The position numbers and the translations under genes are program-made. Positions 43,140 to 51,220 of a stretch of DNA of 64,000 nucleotides are shown one piece after another (position 1 is the stretch's first letter; every line of letters begins with the position of its first letter). Below the pieces are notes generated by a model. The model was not told the DNA's origin, made no database searches, and saw only the letters and a program-made list of their open reading frames with translations. The stretch is from Pseudomonas sp. GM48 (GTDB lineage Bacteria > Pseudomonadota > Gammaproteobacteria > Pseudomonadales > Pseudomonadaceae). The stretch lies in the NCBI RefSeq assembly GCF_000282335.1, contig NZ_AKJM01000116.1, forward strand, positions 1 to 64,000. Reading direction: 5' to 3'.

Positions 43140-43362
43140 AGCACTCTCGAAAAATTGGTTTCCTAAATCCAATTCGGCTCAATCCGACAAACATTTAACA
43201 GGTTCAAAAAATTTTATTGAGCACGTCAGCCTGAGGAATGAATCGAAATTGGCCAAATTCTTCTGAGATTGAACCCAAAACTACTGGGCCTGCCGCCCAC
43301 ACTGGTATAGAAACAAAAAATTACGAGATGAGGCGCTCCATTTGTAAATGGACGTGGGACTG

Positions 43363-43662
43363 TCAGTCGTCTGCCCACGGATCGAATTTGTCCCCATATT
43401 TGGCGCGCAGGGCGCGATGGCGGTTGATCTGCCAGATCCACGGATCGTAGTTATCAGGCAACGCGGCGAGCTTGGCGCTGATGATCATTTGCACTGTTTC
43501 GTCGCGCAACAAGCGGCGAGTCAAATCGCGGCATTCGCCGAGCGTTACAGCACCATGCATGACATGATTTTCTTTCACATAGCGGTCGGTCATACCTACA
43601 CGCATATGACCGTACTCCTTCACGTCATCAGGGTAAATGTCTTCCAGGCTGAGGTGTCCCAT
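43363..43662 (-). CDS. Small hypothetical protein
   Basis: 99 residues from the ATG at 43662 (GGAG six bases upstream; a TTG at 43674 also opens the frame). MGHLSLEDIYPDDVKEYGHM, then HVMHGAVTLGECRDL and KYGDKFDPWADD at the end. It is rich in Asp, Arg and Trp. It is soluble and unrecognised. Its length and isolation would suit an immunity or antitoxin-like protein, but no motif proves that. Confidence 0.6.
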   Translation of the reverse strand: MGHLSLEDIYPDDVKEYGHMRVGMTDRYVKENHVMHGAVTLGECRDLTRRLLRDETVQMIISAKLAALPDNYDPWIWQINRHRALRAKYGDKFDPWADD

Positions 43663-43921
43663 TTCGTGCTCCAAGGCAAAAAACCGCTTGTAGGAGAGTA
43701 CTCAAGCGTTATCAGTGGGCGCTATGGATAGGCGTGCACCATCGATGAAATCGCCCCTTCGCGCCAGCGCCTTCAAAAACCAGCTAATAACAGGCGATTT
43801 AGTGGGCGCAGATAGCCTCAGGTCAGATACCAGCGTCGTGATAGCCTGCCTTGAGCACACCCTGCATACCTAACGAAGTGATTTCACAATCGCCACGTTG
43901 GAGCGTTGCTGAAATTCCGCC

Positions 43922-44278
43922 TCAGCATCGCTCACCTGTTTGAAGCAACTCACGAAAACTTTTCCGTCCTACACCTCGCATGAAACTTCCGAGGACGTAG
44001 TTGCCACTTTGAGTTTCAAGAAGCCAGAAACGTCCCTCTTTCCATGCCTTCTGTATTTTTCCTGTCCGAAGAAGGCCACCATCTGCTGGGCGAAAAGCAT
44101 CACCTTGCCCAACATGATCGAAGGACAAGCCAAGGCATGCGTCATTTGCGATAAAGGCATCACTGATGAACGCAGTGACCGGTACCGAATACTTTCGGAT
44201 GCTCGCTCGCCCAAGGCGGCACAACTGAAAGTCGGTCAACTCTTTGCTATGAAATTCGAGTTCGATGATTTCAGACAT
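43922..44278 (-). CDS. Small hypothetical protein
   Basis: 118 residues, starting MSEIIELEFHSKELTDFQLC. GKIQKAWKEGRFWLLETQSG, then NYVLGSFMRGVGRKSFREL. No signal peptide. The ribosome-binding site is weak. Unrecognised. It lies 52 bases downstream of the DUF6957-like gene and may be in one transcript with it. Confidence 0.55.
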   Translation of the reverse strand: MSEIIELEFHSKELTDFQLCRLGRASIRKYSVPVTAFISDAFIANDACLGLSFDHVGQGDAFRPADGGLLRTGKIQKAWKEGRFWLLETQSGNYVLGSFMRGVGRKSFRELLQTGERC

Positions 44279-44330
44279 CCCGAAAATGCTCCAAAACGAA
44301 CACAGATAATTTGCCGGCGCGTTTCACACG

Positions 44331-44732
44331 TCAGGCCGACATTGAAAAAGCTGCACCCACAGAGGCCTCTTTTCTCTGACCTGAGCCCCAGAGAAGGTAG
44401 ACGGTGTTCTTGGTTTCAAACATACAGCCTTCGGTGAAGGATCTTCCGAAGTTGCTGCGTACCCACATGCCTGGCTGGAAGCGGCCTTTGCTGTCCAGGA
44501 CTATCTCGTGGGCGAATAAAGTGGCGGGAAGCAGTCCGAGAGTCGTCAGCTTTTCTTTCTCATCAGGCGTCACAGTCAGGTCGATCAAAATCCACTGTTT
44601 CACCACGCAGTATGCTTTGCCTGGGAACGCCTTTGCCGCCAAAGCAATTAGGTCTTCCTGAGTGCCCTGCCAGCCAGGCGTTTCATCCCCTGCCCCGTAG
44701 AAGAGCTGAGAGATTTCATCCAAGGTCACCAT
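44331..44732 (-). CDS. DUF6957-like small protein
   Basis: 133 residues. KAYCVVKQWILIDLTVTPDE, then LLPATLFAHEIVLDSKGRFQ and PGMWVRSNFGRSFTEGCMFE recall the Pseudomonas DUF6957 family as I remember it; this was not checked. The ATG at 44732 has GAG eight bases upstream. The function of the family is unknown. It lies nine bases after the stop of the next upstream gene (44742-45134). Confidence 0.65.
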   Translation of the reverse strand: MVTLDEISQLFYGAGDETPGWQGTQEDLIALAAKAFPGKAYCVVKQWILIDLTVTPDEKEKLTTLGLLPATLFAHEIVLDSKGRFQPGMWVRSNFGRSFTEGCMFETKNTVYLLWGSGQRKEASVGAAFSMSA

Positions 44733-44741
44733 AGTGGTATC

Positions 44742-45134
44742 TCAAGTTGGTTTAGGTTGAGGAACGCTTGTATAAGTCTGCCCCGCCATGGTTACGAATT
44801 CGTAGATTTGTCGTTCTTTATCAGAACTCTGCAATCTTATTTCTGCGAGCGGCTCCATTAGGCGTTCATTTTGCCGGTTCATCCAGGGCGGTGAGATGAG
44901 GTATACCTTGGTCACAGCAAGAAATTCAGGATCTCCCGAGTTGCATATGGTTTGAACCGACTCTGTGTCACTGACGAGGCGAGCGCTTGGCCCGATAATC
45001 CCATCGAAGAACCCTACCCCTTCTACTAAGAAAGAATATTGATTGTGATTAAGATCGACCGACTTCCACAGCAGGATATTTTCATCAGGCATTTTGAATC
45101 TGCCATGGACTTGACTCTCGTTTGTTCTGAACAC
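44742..45134 (-). CDS. Small hypothetical protein
   Basis: 130 residues. The start is GTG at 45134 with AGGAG eight bases upstream. KMPDENILLWKSVDLNHNQY, then VEGVGFFDGIIGPSARLVSD and FVTMAGQTYTSVPQPKPT. No signal peptide. Unrecognised. It is nine bases upstream of the DUF6957-like gene and 46 bases after the metallophosphoesterase stop, so the three form one operon. Confidence 0.6.
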   Translation of the reverse strand: MFRTNESQVHGRFKMPDENILLWKSVDLNHNQYSFLVEGVGFFDGIIGPSARLVSDTESVQTICNSGDPEFLAVTKVYLISPPWMNRQNERLMEPLAEIRLQSSDKERQIYEFVTMAGQTYTSVPQPKPT

Positions 45135-45180
45135 AACACATCTCCTGCCTGACGATTTATTTCTTTAACACCCACCTTAC

Positions 45181-45918
45181 TCAGATAGTAAGTATTAGAT
45201 CATTTACAAAACCGGTTTCTTCAAAAGGATAGCCCCTCGGATTGGACGCATAGCGAATGCCTTCTATGGTTTTGTCGTAGCCGACATGCGTATGTCCATG
45301 CAACCAAATGTCTATATTGCATCCTGCAAACTCCCGCCAATCATTGACATAAGCTGCAGCCAAATGCCCCATTTCATATTTGATCCCAGGCGCGCATTCC
45401 GGCAAGGGCGCATGATGGGTTACCACTACTGTTTTTCCCTGAAACTCGGTAGATAGTTCACCCAGCAGCCACATTTTCGCAAATTGCGACTTTTGCTGAG
45501 TTTCGATTGGCTTTAGGCGACGATACTGAGTTCCAGTTCTGATCTGCCTGTAATCATTCATAGATACCTGAGCGCTATTAAGTGCAGAGGCGACGTCTCC
45601 GGTCGAGTAAAAATCAGTCCAACCGGTTGTACCGAGAAACCGTACCCCATTGATGACGACTTGCTCGTTTTCTAGAACGTGAACATGCGAGAGAGCCTTA
45701 GCACGCATTTTTTCCAAAGTCCTGTCGATGTGGCCTTTGTAGAACTCATGATTTCCGGCGACATAGACCACTGGGCAGCAAAAGGTTCTGTTTGCCCACT
45801 CCACTCCTCTATCCAACAGATCAATGTCACCGGCCAGAACAACAACATCCGCAACAGAGACAATCGGAGAAAATTCCTGAAACTCGATGTGGACGTCGGA
45901 AAGCAAGTGAATTTTCAA
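45181..45918 (-). CDS. Calcineurin-like metallophosphoesterase
   Basis: 245 residues. All five blocks of the two-metal phosphoesterase fold are seen: SDVHIEF, VVLAGDIDL, YVAGNHEFYKG, VVTHHAPLP and WLHGHTHVG. The start is TTG at 45918. It is cytoplasmic. Relatives hydrolyse phosphodiesters, cyclic nucleotides or other phosphoesters; the substrate is not inferable. It is the first gene of the minus-strand run of small genes in this accessory patch. Confidence 0.88.
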   Translation of the reverse strand: MKIHLLSDVHIEFQEFSPIVSVADVVVLAGDIDLLDRGVEWANRTFCCPVVYVAGNHEFYKGHIDRTLEKMRAKALSHVHVLENEQVVINGVRFLGTTGWTDFYSTGDVASALNSAQVSMNDYRQIRTGTQYRRLKPIETQQKSQFAKMWLLGELSTEFQGKTVVVTHHAPLPECAPGIKYEMGHLAAAYVNDWREFAGCNIDIWLHGHTHVGYDKTIEGIRYASNPRGYPFEETGFVNDLILTI

Positions 45919-46196
45919 AATCTCAACCTTTTATGGCCCATCCACACTGTCAATTTATGACTTATATTTCACGCAGATACCCAAGAGTGAAAATGCGCCT
46001 TTTAGAAATTTTTCAGGATGGTGTTGAATGACTTATGCATTACTAACGCACGTATAGAAGAAATGATCCGTCATTCCGCGGCTTTGGAGGTGATGCTTGA
46101 CTCTCAGTTAAGCCCACAGACATCCCGATTTCGGAAGTATATTTCATGGCGTGGGATTGTTCAATATGGCCTTATCCTCCCTTTTGAGGATTCGCC

Positions 46197-46670
46197 ATGG
46201 TCATGAGGGAATCGCTGGCGGCAGTACTCCGATTGGTGCGTTCTTCTCGCGGCCTTTCGAAGGAGGATCTTCAAGGCCAGGTTGAAACTAGGCATCTATA
46301 CAATCTCGAGAACGCAAAGACAGGCGTAACCCTCGATATGCTGAATACGATCTCCTCGGCATTGGATGTCGATCCATTGGCGCTACTTGTGGTCGCATCA
46401 TGCTTTGAGAAGAAATTATCTCCCGATGAAGCTCTCGAGAGACTGTCTGAAGAGGTAAATAGCCTCATTGCCTTGGGGGTAGTAAACGGATTGTCGGGGC
46501 AATTCGCTGACGGCGCGCTCAAACCCATCAAGGGTGGCCCACGCTCATCTCCCGATAAAATTGAAGCCGTGCTTCGTTGCCGAACTCAGGGAATGACGCA
46601 GAAAGAAGCTTCTGAGGCGCTTGGAATTCCCACGTCAACGGTTAACCGAATTTGGCGAACTGCGAAATAG
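46197..46670 (+). CDS. Two-HTH DNA-binding protein (XRE-like N-terminus)
   Basis: 157 residues. The ATG at 46197 has GAGG seven bases upstream. N-terminal XRE-type HTH: LVRSSRGLSKEDLQGQVETR, then HLYNLENAKTGVTLDMLNTI. The C-terminal region MTQKEASEALGIPTSTVNRI is a second HTH of the resolvase/MerR-like kind. It may be a regulator of the patch or a relic of a mobile element. It is opposite in strand to the small genes. Confidence 0.8.
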   Translation: MVMRESLAAVLRLVRSSRGLSKEDLQGQVETRHLYNLENAKTGVTLDMLNTISSALDVDPLALLVVASCFEKKLSPDEALERLSEEVNSLIALGVVNGLSGQFADGALKPIKGGPRSSPDKIEAVLRCRTQGMTQKEASEALGIPTSTVNRIWRTAK

Positions 46671-47109
46671 GCAGGCATCGAATGGCAGCGAGGGCCGAAA
46701 ACGCTCATTTCGGTTTTTTGAAAATCTCATGTTGTCTGGGCTTCATTTACGAACATGGATGTCAGGCTTGATCTGCCAACGGATACTGCCAGTCCTTCCG
46801 TCAATCAGTTCCCCCCACTCCTTTTCATCCTTCCGATTATGAGGGGATGGGTTCCATCTGCCATAGCCAGGGCATCAACTCGGGCTAACGGAGTATCAGC
46901 AAGCCTACGATGTGGCGTCAGGCATGCGTTTACGCTTGAGGGGAAAAATGCACCTTTTTCATCCATGCGTATGAAACTGGACGTTTACATTTTCCCTGTA
47001 ATTTAGGCGAAAAATCGTAGGTTTACATTTTTTGACGATTGCCCAAAAAAAATGCCGCCTAAGAGGCGGCATTCCTTGGTTTTACAGGGCGGATCGCCCA
47101 TCCGACCTC
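46671..47109. other. 439-base gap with GTTTAC direct repeats next to yccA
   Basis: No gene is seen. GTTTACATTTT occurs at 46983-46993 and 47021-47031, 38 bases apart, and GTTTAC also at 46928. The yccA terminator lies at 47044-47073. The repeats may be recombinase or transposase sites marking the edge of the accessory patch. Confidence 0.55.
47044..47073 (-). terminator. Intrinsic terminator of yccA
   Basis: AATGCCGCC (47051-47059) and GGCGGCATT (47065-47073) with a 5-base loop. It is preceded on the plus strand by an A run, that is a T run on the transcript. Confidence 0.8.
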
Positions 47110-47766
47110 TTACTCGTCACGTATACCTAAAATCGACGTGAACATTAAGTAGATCGATACATACAGGCTGATGGTTGCCATGATGTAGTTACGCTCGCCG
47201 CCATGAATGATGGCGCTGGTCTGGAACAGAATGCAGACCGAGGAAAACAGCACGAAACCTGCGCTGATCGCCAGTTGCAGACCGCTGATCTGGAAGAACA
47301 TGCCCGCCAGCGTCGCACCCAGCAGCACGAAGAAGCCTGCCGTGATGAAACCGCCGAGGAAGCTCATGTCCTTGCGGGTAATCAGCACATACGCCGACAG
47401 ACCGCCAAACACCAGCGCCGTCATCGCGAAAGCCGAGCTGACCACTTCAGCGCCGCCCTGCATCCCCAGGTAACGGTTGAGGATCGGGCCAAGCAGGAAA
47501 CCCATGAAACCGGTCAGGGCAAATGCCGACACCAGGCCCCAGGCCGAATCACGGAGTTTGTTGGTAAGGAAGAAAAGACCGTAGAAGCCGATCAGCACCA
47601 CGAAAATGTTCGGGTAGCCAACGCGCATCTGCTGGGCAACGTAGGCCGTCACACCGCTGAATGCGAGGGTCAGGGCGAGCAAGCCGTATGTGTTGCGCAG
47701 GACGCGGCTAACCTCTAGCTGCTCAGCCTGCACGCTGTTATTAACTGCGTAATCCTGTTCGCGCAT
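47110..47766 (-). CDS. yccA: Bax inhibitor-1/YccA-family inner-membrane protein
   Basis: 218 residues and seven predicted spans. VLRNTYGLLALTLAFSGVTA at the start, then FALTGFMGFLLGPIL, and the C-terminal IMATISLYVSIYLMFTSILG with the family Asp/Arg-rich tail. In E. coli YccA interacts with the FtsH protease. In Pseudomonas this gene is usually adjacent to tRNA-Ser(UGA), as here, but the tus sulfur-relay genes that often follow it are not seen downstream. Confidence 0.92.
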   Translation of the reverse strand: MREQDYAVNNSVQAEQLEVSRVLRNTYGLLALTLAFSGVTAYVAQQMRVGYPNIFVVLIGFYGLFFLTNKLRDSAWGLVSAFALTGFMGFLLGPILNRYLGMQGGAEVVSSAFAMTALVFGGLSAYVLITRKDMSFLGGFITAGFFVLLGATLAGMFFQISGLQLAISAGFVLFSSVCILFQTSAIIHGGERNYIMATISLYVSIYLMFTSILGIRDE

Positions 47767-47843
47767 GGCGACACTCCTGTTGGTTTGAAACGTTCAGTCG
47801 CAAAGATCATAGCAGACGCCCTGTAACAAGCTATGCAGAGAGT

Positions 47844-47871
47844 TTGACAGTGTGTTTCATTCAGGTATTAT
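47844..47871 (+). promoter_or_regulatory. Sigma-70 promoter of tRNA-Ser
   Basis: TTGACA (47844-47849), 16 bases, TATTAT (47866-47871), ending 18 bases before the tRNA 5' end. Confidence 0.75.
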
Positions 47872-47889
47872 GGCGCCCGCAACGCAAAC

Positions 47890-47977
47890 GGAGGTGTGGC
47901 CGAGTGGTTTAAGGCAACGGTCTTGAAAACCGTCGACTGTAACAGGTCCATGAGTTCGAATCCCATCGCCTCCGCCA
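47890..47977 (+). tRNA. tRNA-Ser(UGA)
   Basis: 88 bases with encoded CCA. The acceptor GGAGGTG pairs with CGCCTCC (one G-T). The anticodon arm is ACGGT-CTTGAAA-ACCGT with anticodon TGA. There is a long variable arm, and the T loop GTTCGAATC is present. Confidence 0.96.
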
Positions 47978-47985
47978 TCTTTATA

Positions 47986-48020
47986 CGACAAAGCCCTGAT
48001 TATTCAGGGCTTTGTCGTTT
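47986..48020 (+). terminator. Intrinsic terminator of tRNA-Ser
   Basis: CGACAAAGCCCTGA (47986-47999) and TCAGGGCTTTGTCG (48004-48017) form a 14-bp perfect stem with a TTAT loop, followed by TTT. Confidence 0.85.
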
Positions 48021-48109
48021 CCGGGGTTTGGAAAAAACCTGCCAGCCCATGCCTTGGCTTTCCGTAGCTATACGTGGAACGATTCGTAGATTTCATTGAG
48101 TGCTTGCAC

Positions 48110-48156
48110 GGGTCGATTCCGGCCCGTCGTGACCGGCAGAAATCGGTTGAGCGGCC
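48110..48156. repeat. Dispersed intergenic repeat, copy A
   Basis: GGGTCGATTCCGGCCCGTCG, then TGACCGGCAGAAATCGGTTG. Same element as at 50241, 56010 and 56853, with a partial copy at 51076. Confidence 0.75.
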
Positions 48157-48200
48157 ACTCGAACACATCACCTGATCGGCTGTCTTGTAGGACGGAGCGG

Positions 48201-48770
48201 TCACCCATGTTCCGCTGCCAACATTAACCTGAACTGAGAAATGATCTCTGAAGATAGCCCGGCACCTTCGAACACTGCGCAGGTGAAGCTAACGGGCGCA
48301 GGGCCTGGAGCAGTTATAATGCGGTCCGCAACCACAGCTACTGGACTGCTTCGATAAAGCGTGCGCCCTTCATAACCTGCGGCATTCTGTTGTAAGAATT
48401 CAGCGCTGTTCGAGGTATGAGGAACCGTGTCGAGAAGCCCGGCCCTCGCAAGTGCCAGTGTTCCCCCACAGATACCGGCAATGGTCGCCCCACTTGAGCG
48501 ACTGGCATGAAGAAAGTCGCGAATATCCGGTGCTTCTGCACGTTCCCAGACCATTCCTCCAATGACGACAACAACGTCCGGTTTCCAGTCCAGACATTGC
48601 TGCAAACTGCTATCGACAGTTACAGCCAATCCGCCCTGGGAGCGGAACTGCCCCGTAGCAGAAGCGAAAAATCTGACATCGATCCCGTAAAACGGCGACG
48701 CAGTTCCAGCAATGAAAGCATATTCCCAGTCCGCAAAACCGGGTGTCAGTATCAAACCCACACGCGCCAT
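48201..48770 (-). CDS. DJ-1/PfpI-family protein
   Basis: 189 residues. Glutamine-amidotransferase-like class I fold. VVVVIGGMVWE is followed by ATIAGICGGTLALARAGLLD with the nucleophile Cys in ICGGT. The N-terminus MARVGLILTPGFADWEYAFI is typical of the ThiJ/PfpI group. Roles in the family include deglycation, isocyanide hydration and regulation. The ATG (48770) overlaps the stop of a short upstream frame (TGATG), and its GGAGG lies within that frame. Confidence 0.85.
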   Translation of the reverse strand: MARVGLILTPGFADWEYAFIAGTASPFYGIDVRFFASATGQFRSQGGLAVTVDSSLQQCLDWKPDVVVVIGGMVWERAEAPDIRDFLHASRSSGATIAGICGGTLALARAGLLDTVPHTSNSAEFLQQNAAGYEGRTLYRSSPVAVVADRIITAPGPAPVSFTCAVFEGAGLSSEIISQFRLMLAAEHG

Positions 48771-48967
48771 CAGTCAGAATCCTCCATGAATACCCATAAC
48801 ATATGGTGACAACAAACAGACATCAAGGACTGCCAGATCTGATCGCAATAAGGACTGTCCGGAGTGCTCTGTAGATGTTGCGCCTGGCACAGGCGACCAA
48901 GGCGGACGTTCACGGGGACAGCGCTCTGACCGCAGGCAACGGCCGTACTATAATTAATGTCTGTCAA
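48770..48967 (-). CDS. Possible short leader ORF coupled to the DJ-1/PfpI gene
   Basis: 65 codons from a TTG at 48967, ending one base into the DJ-1-family ATG (TGATG). It is Cys-rich (LGRLCQAQHLQ, SVCCHHMLWVFMEDSD). The overlap suggests translational coupling, but the start is a rare TTG and no clear ribosome-binding site is seen, so it may be a chance frame. Confidence 0.3.
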   Translation of the reverse strand: MTDINYSTAVACGQSAVPVNVRLGRLCQAQHLQSTPDSPYCDQIWQSLMSVCCHHMLWVFMEDSD

Positions 48968-49087
48968 TGTTTGCGTGGCGAGCGCTCCAAAACGAATCAG
49001 GTATTCATAGCGTTCACCTGACAGGCAGAAGGCAGCACAGCAAATGGGATGGACAGTACGTCTGATTAAGCGAGAGAGGGTTCAGCC
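48771..49087. other. 317-base gap upstream of the BON gene
   Basis: Apart from the doubtful leader frame on the minus strand, nothing is recognised. The promoters of the two divergent genes should lie here. Confidence 0.4.
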
Positions 49088-49438
49088 ATGAAAATTCACT
49101 CCTTCCAGCATTACTCTCATGGTCTGGAAATGGCCGTTCACGATGCATGGATTACCGCCAAGGTGAAGTCGGCCCTGGCATTTTCCGATCCGACCCTTAG
49201 CCTGCATATCAATGTCAAAACCCATGCGGGCATAGTGGGGTTAAGCGGCCGCGTCAACACTCATAGAGAGTGTGAACAGGCCATTGGTCTGGCCCGTTCG
49301 GTTCATGGTGTCGCCGAAGTCGATGCCAGCGACTTGCAGACCCATGTGTTCACGCCAGGGAGTTTTCCAGAAGCGCCCAACGCCGAAGAGAGCACTGAGC
49401 GCCGGCCACAATCGTCATCAAAAATGGACGACAAATGA
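49088..49438 (+). CDS. BON-domain protein
   Basis: 116 residues. VHDAWITAKVKSALAFSDPT, then LHINVKTHAGIVGLSGRVNT and QAIGLARSVHGVAEVDAS make one BON domain. The C-terminus is a disordered, Ser/Glu-rich tail. There is no signal peptide, unlike OsmY-type exported relatives. BON domains bind phospholipids or ligands and are often linked to osmotic stress. Confidence 0.85.
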   Translation: MKIHSFQHYSHGLEMAVHDAWITAKVKSALAFSDPTLSLHINVKTHAGIVGLSGRVNTHRECEQAIGLARSVHGVAEVDASDLQTHVFTPGSFPEAPNAEESTERRPQSSSKMDDK

Positions 49439-49626
49439 TAATGGCAACTTTGTAGGCGCCGCGCTCCCAGTCGGGAACCGAGGGGGCGACATCTTGCTCA
49501 CATCTGCCAATAGCGCAGTAGACAACAAAAAATTCTCTCCTGAGGTGCGGTCGCCCCCATCCGCCTTTGACTGGTGCCCCGAAACCTGCACAATTGCCGG
49601 CTATTTTCGCGACAGGAAGTCCGACC

Positions 49627-50175
49627 ATGCAACGGATTGTAATTCTGGGCAATGCTGGTAGCGGCAAATCCACCCTCGCCCGCGCCCTCGGTAAGCGCCT
49701 TGGCCTGCCCGTGGTGCACTTGGACACACTGTTCTGGGAGCCCGACTGGGTCGAGCCCGACGCTGAGCAGTTCCGCGCACGGGTCAGCGAAGCGATCGCA
49801 CCGACTGCCTGGATTTGTGAAGGCAATTATGCCCGGCGTACCTTCGATCTTCGCCTGCCCCGTGCCGACCTGATCATCTGGCTCGATACACCGCGACTCA
49901 CCTGTTTCACCCGGGTGATCATACGCAGCATATTGAATCGCCCTCGGCCTGACCTTGCAGCAGGTTGTACAGAGAAGCTCGACCGGGCGTTCTTTACCTT
50001 TCTGAACTTCGTGTGGAATTTCGATCGAGGCTACCGCCCAGGTATCGAGACGGTGCGTCTGGCCATAGGCCCGCAGATTCCTACGATGCACTTGCGGCAT
50101 CGTCGGCAGATTGCCGCATTTCTTGATAACTTGCCCCCAATGCCTCAACGGCACTCGACCCCCAAGGTTCTGTAG
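49627..50175 (+). CDS. P-loop kinase-like protein (FlaR/topology-modulation type)
   Basis: 182 residues. The ATG at 49627 has AGGAAG seven bases upstream; the frame is open from 49567. Walker A ILGNAGSGKSTLARALG, then VVHLDTLFWEPDWV and the Walker B-like ADLIIWLDTPR, followed by RVIIRSILNRPRPDLA. This is the pattern of small adenylate-kinase-like proteins annotated as FlaR. The phosphate acceptor is unknown. Confidence 0.85.
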   Translation: MQRIVILGNAGSGKSTLARALGKRLGLPVVHLDTLFWEPDWVEPDAEQFRARVSEAIAPTAWICEGNYARRTFDLRLPRADLIIWLDTPRLTCFTRVIIRSILNRPRPDLAAGCTEKLDRAFFTFLNFVWNFDRGYRPGIETVRLAIGPQIPTMHLRHRRQIAAFLDNLPPMPQRHSTPKVL

Positions 50176-50240
50176 AGACACCCGCACTCGTGCGCGATGA
50201 GGTACAAGCAGAATTGGAGGCTATTATTAACGTCCGTCAT

Positions 50241-50288
50241 GGGTCGGTTTCAGCCGGTCGTGGAGGGTAGAGATCGGCCAAAAGCCGC
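50241..50288. repeat. Dispersed intergenic repeat, copy D (diverged)
   Basis: GGGTCGGTTTCAGCCGGTCG, then TGGAGGGTAGAGATCGGCCA. It is the most diverged of the four full copies in the window. Confidence 0.6.
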
Positions 50289-50395
50289 CTCTCACCAAGG
50301 GCAGCCATCAGCCATTTGCGGACATGCCATTGCTTTCCATCACCCTGAGCTAGCCGATTTCTGCCTGTCATCCAAGGTAGCAATCGACGGTGTAT

Positions 50396-50884
50396 TCAAC
50401 CGGTCGAGCTTCTGCTGCGCGTCATGTGTATGAGGGCCGAACGGCCGTTCCCCAAAGAAGGTCGTTCCTCAATGGCATAGGGCACAAACCCAAGTTTGGG
50501 GTAAAGCAGCAGCCCTGCCGTGTTTTCGTTGAAACAGGAAATCTGCACCTCGTTGGCTCCGTAACACTCGAATGCCAAGCCGGTCATCGTCTCCACGATA
50601 AACGTGGCCACTCCTTCCCCCCGAGCGCTCGGCGAGACGATGACATTGCCGATACAGCAAACGCCATTGCGTTCAGCTTGATAGAAATTGGCAAACCCAA
50701 CGACAGTCCCATCGATCTCCACGACGGTAGAGTCGAAGCGTTGGGAAATCGCGGTAATCAACTGCGTTTCCGTTAGCGGGAAGTGCGCCTTCGGAAACAT
50801 GAAAAACAACTCTTGAGCGTTCTGAGGAAAGCCGCAGATCATTTTTACGTCGCTAGCCTTCACTGGCCTGTGGTTCAGTTTCAT
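50396..50884 (-). CDS. GNAT-family N-acetyltransferase
   Basis: 162 residues. Acetyl-CoA motif A is VIVSPSARGEGVATFIVETM, after FANFYQAERNGVCCIGN. The C-terminus NTAGLLLYPKLGFVPYAIEE is motif B. Target unknown. The last residues read RSRSSTG. There is no partner gene next to it. Confidence 0.85.
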   Translation of the reverse strand: MKLNHRPVKASDVKMICGFPQNAQELFFMFPKAHFPLTETQLITAISQRFDSTVVEIDGTVVGFANFYQAERNGVCCIGNVIVSPSARGEGVATFIVETMTGLAFECYGANEVQISCFNENTAGLLLYPKLGFVPYAIEERPSLGNGRSALIHMTRSRSSTG

Positions 50885-51220
50885 TGCTCGTCTCTAAGCT
50901 CCATGAGTCAGTACTTTAGCGGCTAAAAGTGGTCATTCCATCTGTCTACGAAACTAGGGGGATTCTCTCGCAATCTGCGGAGGTTAGCTGGTTAATTGCA
51001 CTGACTTGACCACCCATTTGCATTCGACCTGACCAGCCATGTGCATCGGACTTGACCAGCACATTTCGTAACCATGACCGGCAGAGAGCGACCCAGGCTG
51101 TGTGAAAACACCTGCAATTTACGCGCGGGTATGGCGCTACTAGCTATGAGACGTTCGCAGCTGGGCCGAAAAGCTATCGATGCCTATCTGATAATCACGA
51201 AAATAAATCAGGAGGCGGTC
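50885..51220. other. 336-base gap with insertion-sequence relics
   Basis: It holds the 23-bp tandem repeat at 51003-51070 and a partial dispersed repeat at 51076-51109 (containing GACCGGCAGAGAGCGACCCA, then GGCTGTGTGAAAAC). There is no gene. Confidence 0.6.
51003..51070. repeat. 23-bp tandem repeat, likely end of an IS21-type element
   Basis: Three degenerate units: GACTTGACCACCCATTTGCA with TTC (51003-51025), GACCTGACCAGCCATGTGCA with TCG (51026-51048) and GACTTGACCAGCACATTTCG with TAA. Multiple repeated TTGACCA-type units are typical of IS21-family termini. No transposase is near, so this would be a solo end. Confidence 0.45.

Noticed and set aside
46018..46206. Plus-strand 62-codon frame before the two-HTH gene
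   Set aside because: No ribosome-binding site or motif; it overlaps the HTH start only by chance as far as can be seen.
47203..47718. Plus-strand 171-codon frame
   Set aside because: It is antisense to yccA; the Gln/His/Glu-rich composition is that of an antisense of membrane codons.
47890..47977. Attachment-site duplication of the tRNA-Ser 3' end
   Set aside because: No second copy of the tRNA 3' end was found by eye in the window, and no integrase gene is present.
51003..51070. Possible CRISPR or iteron array from the 23-bp units
   Set aside because: Only three contiguous units, no spacers, no cas or rep genes; an IS end fits better.
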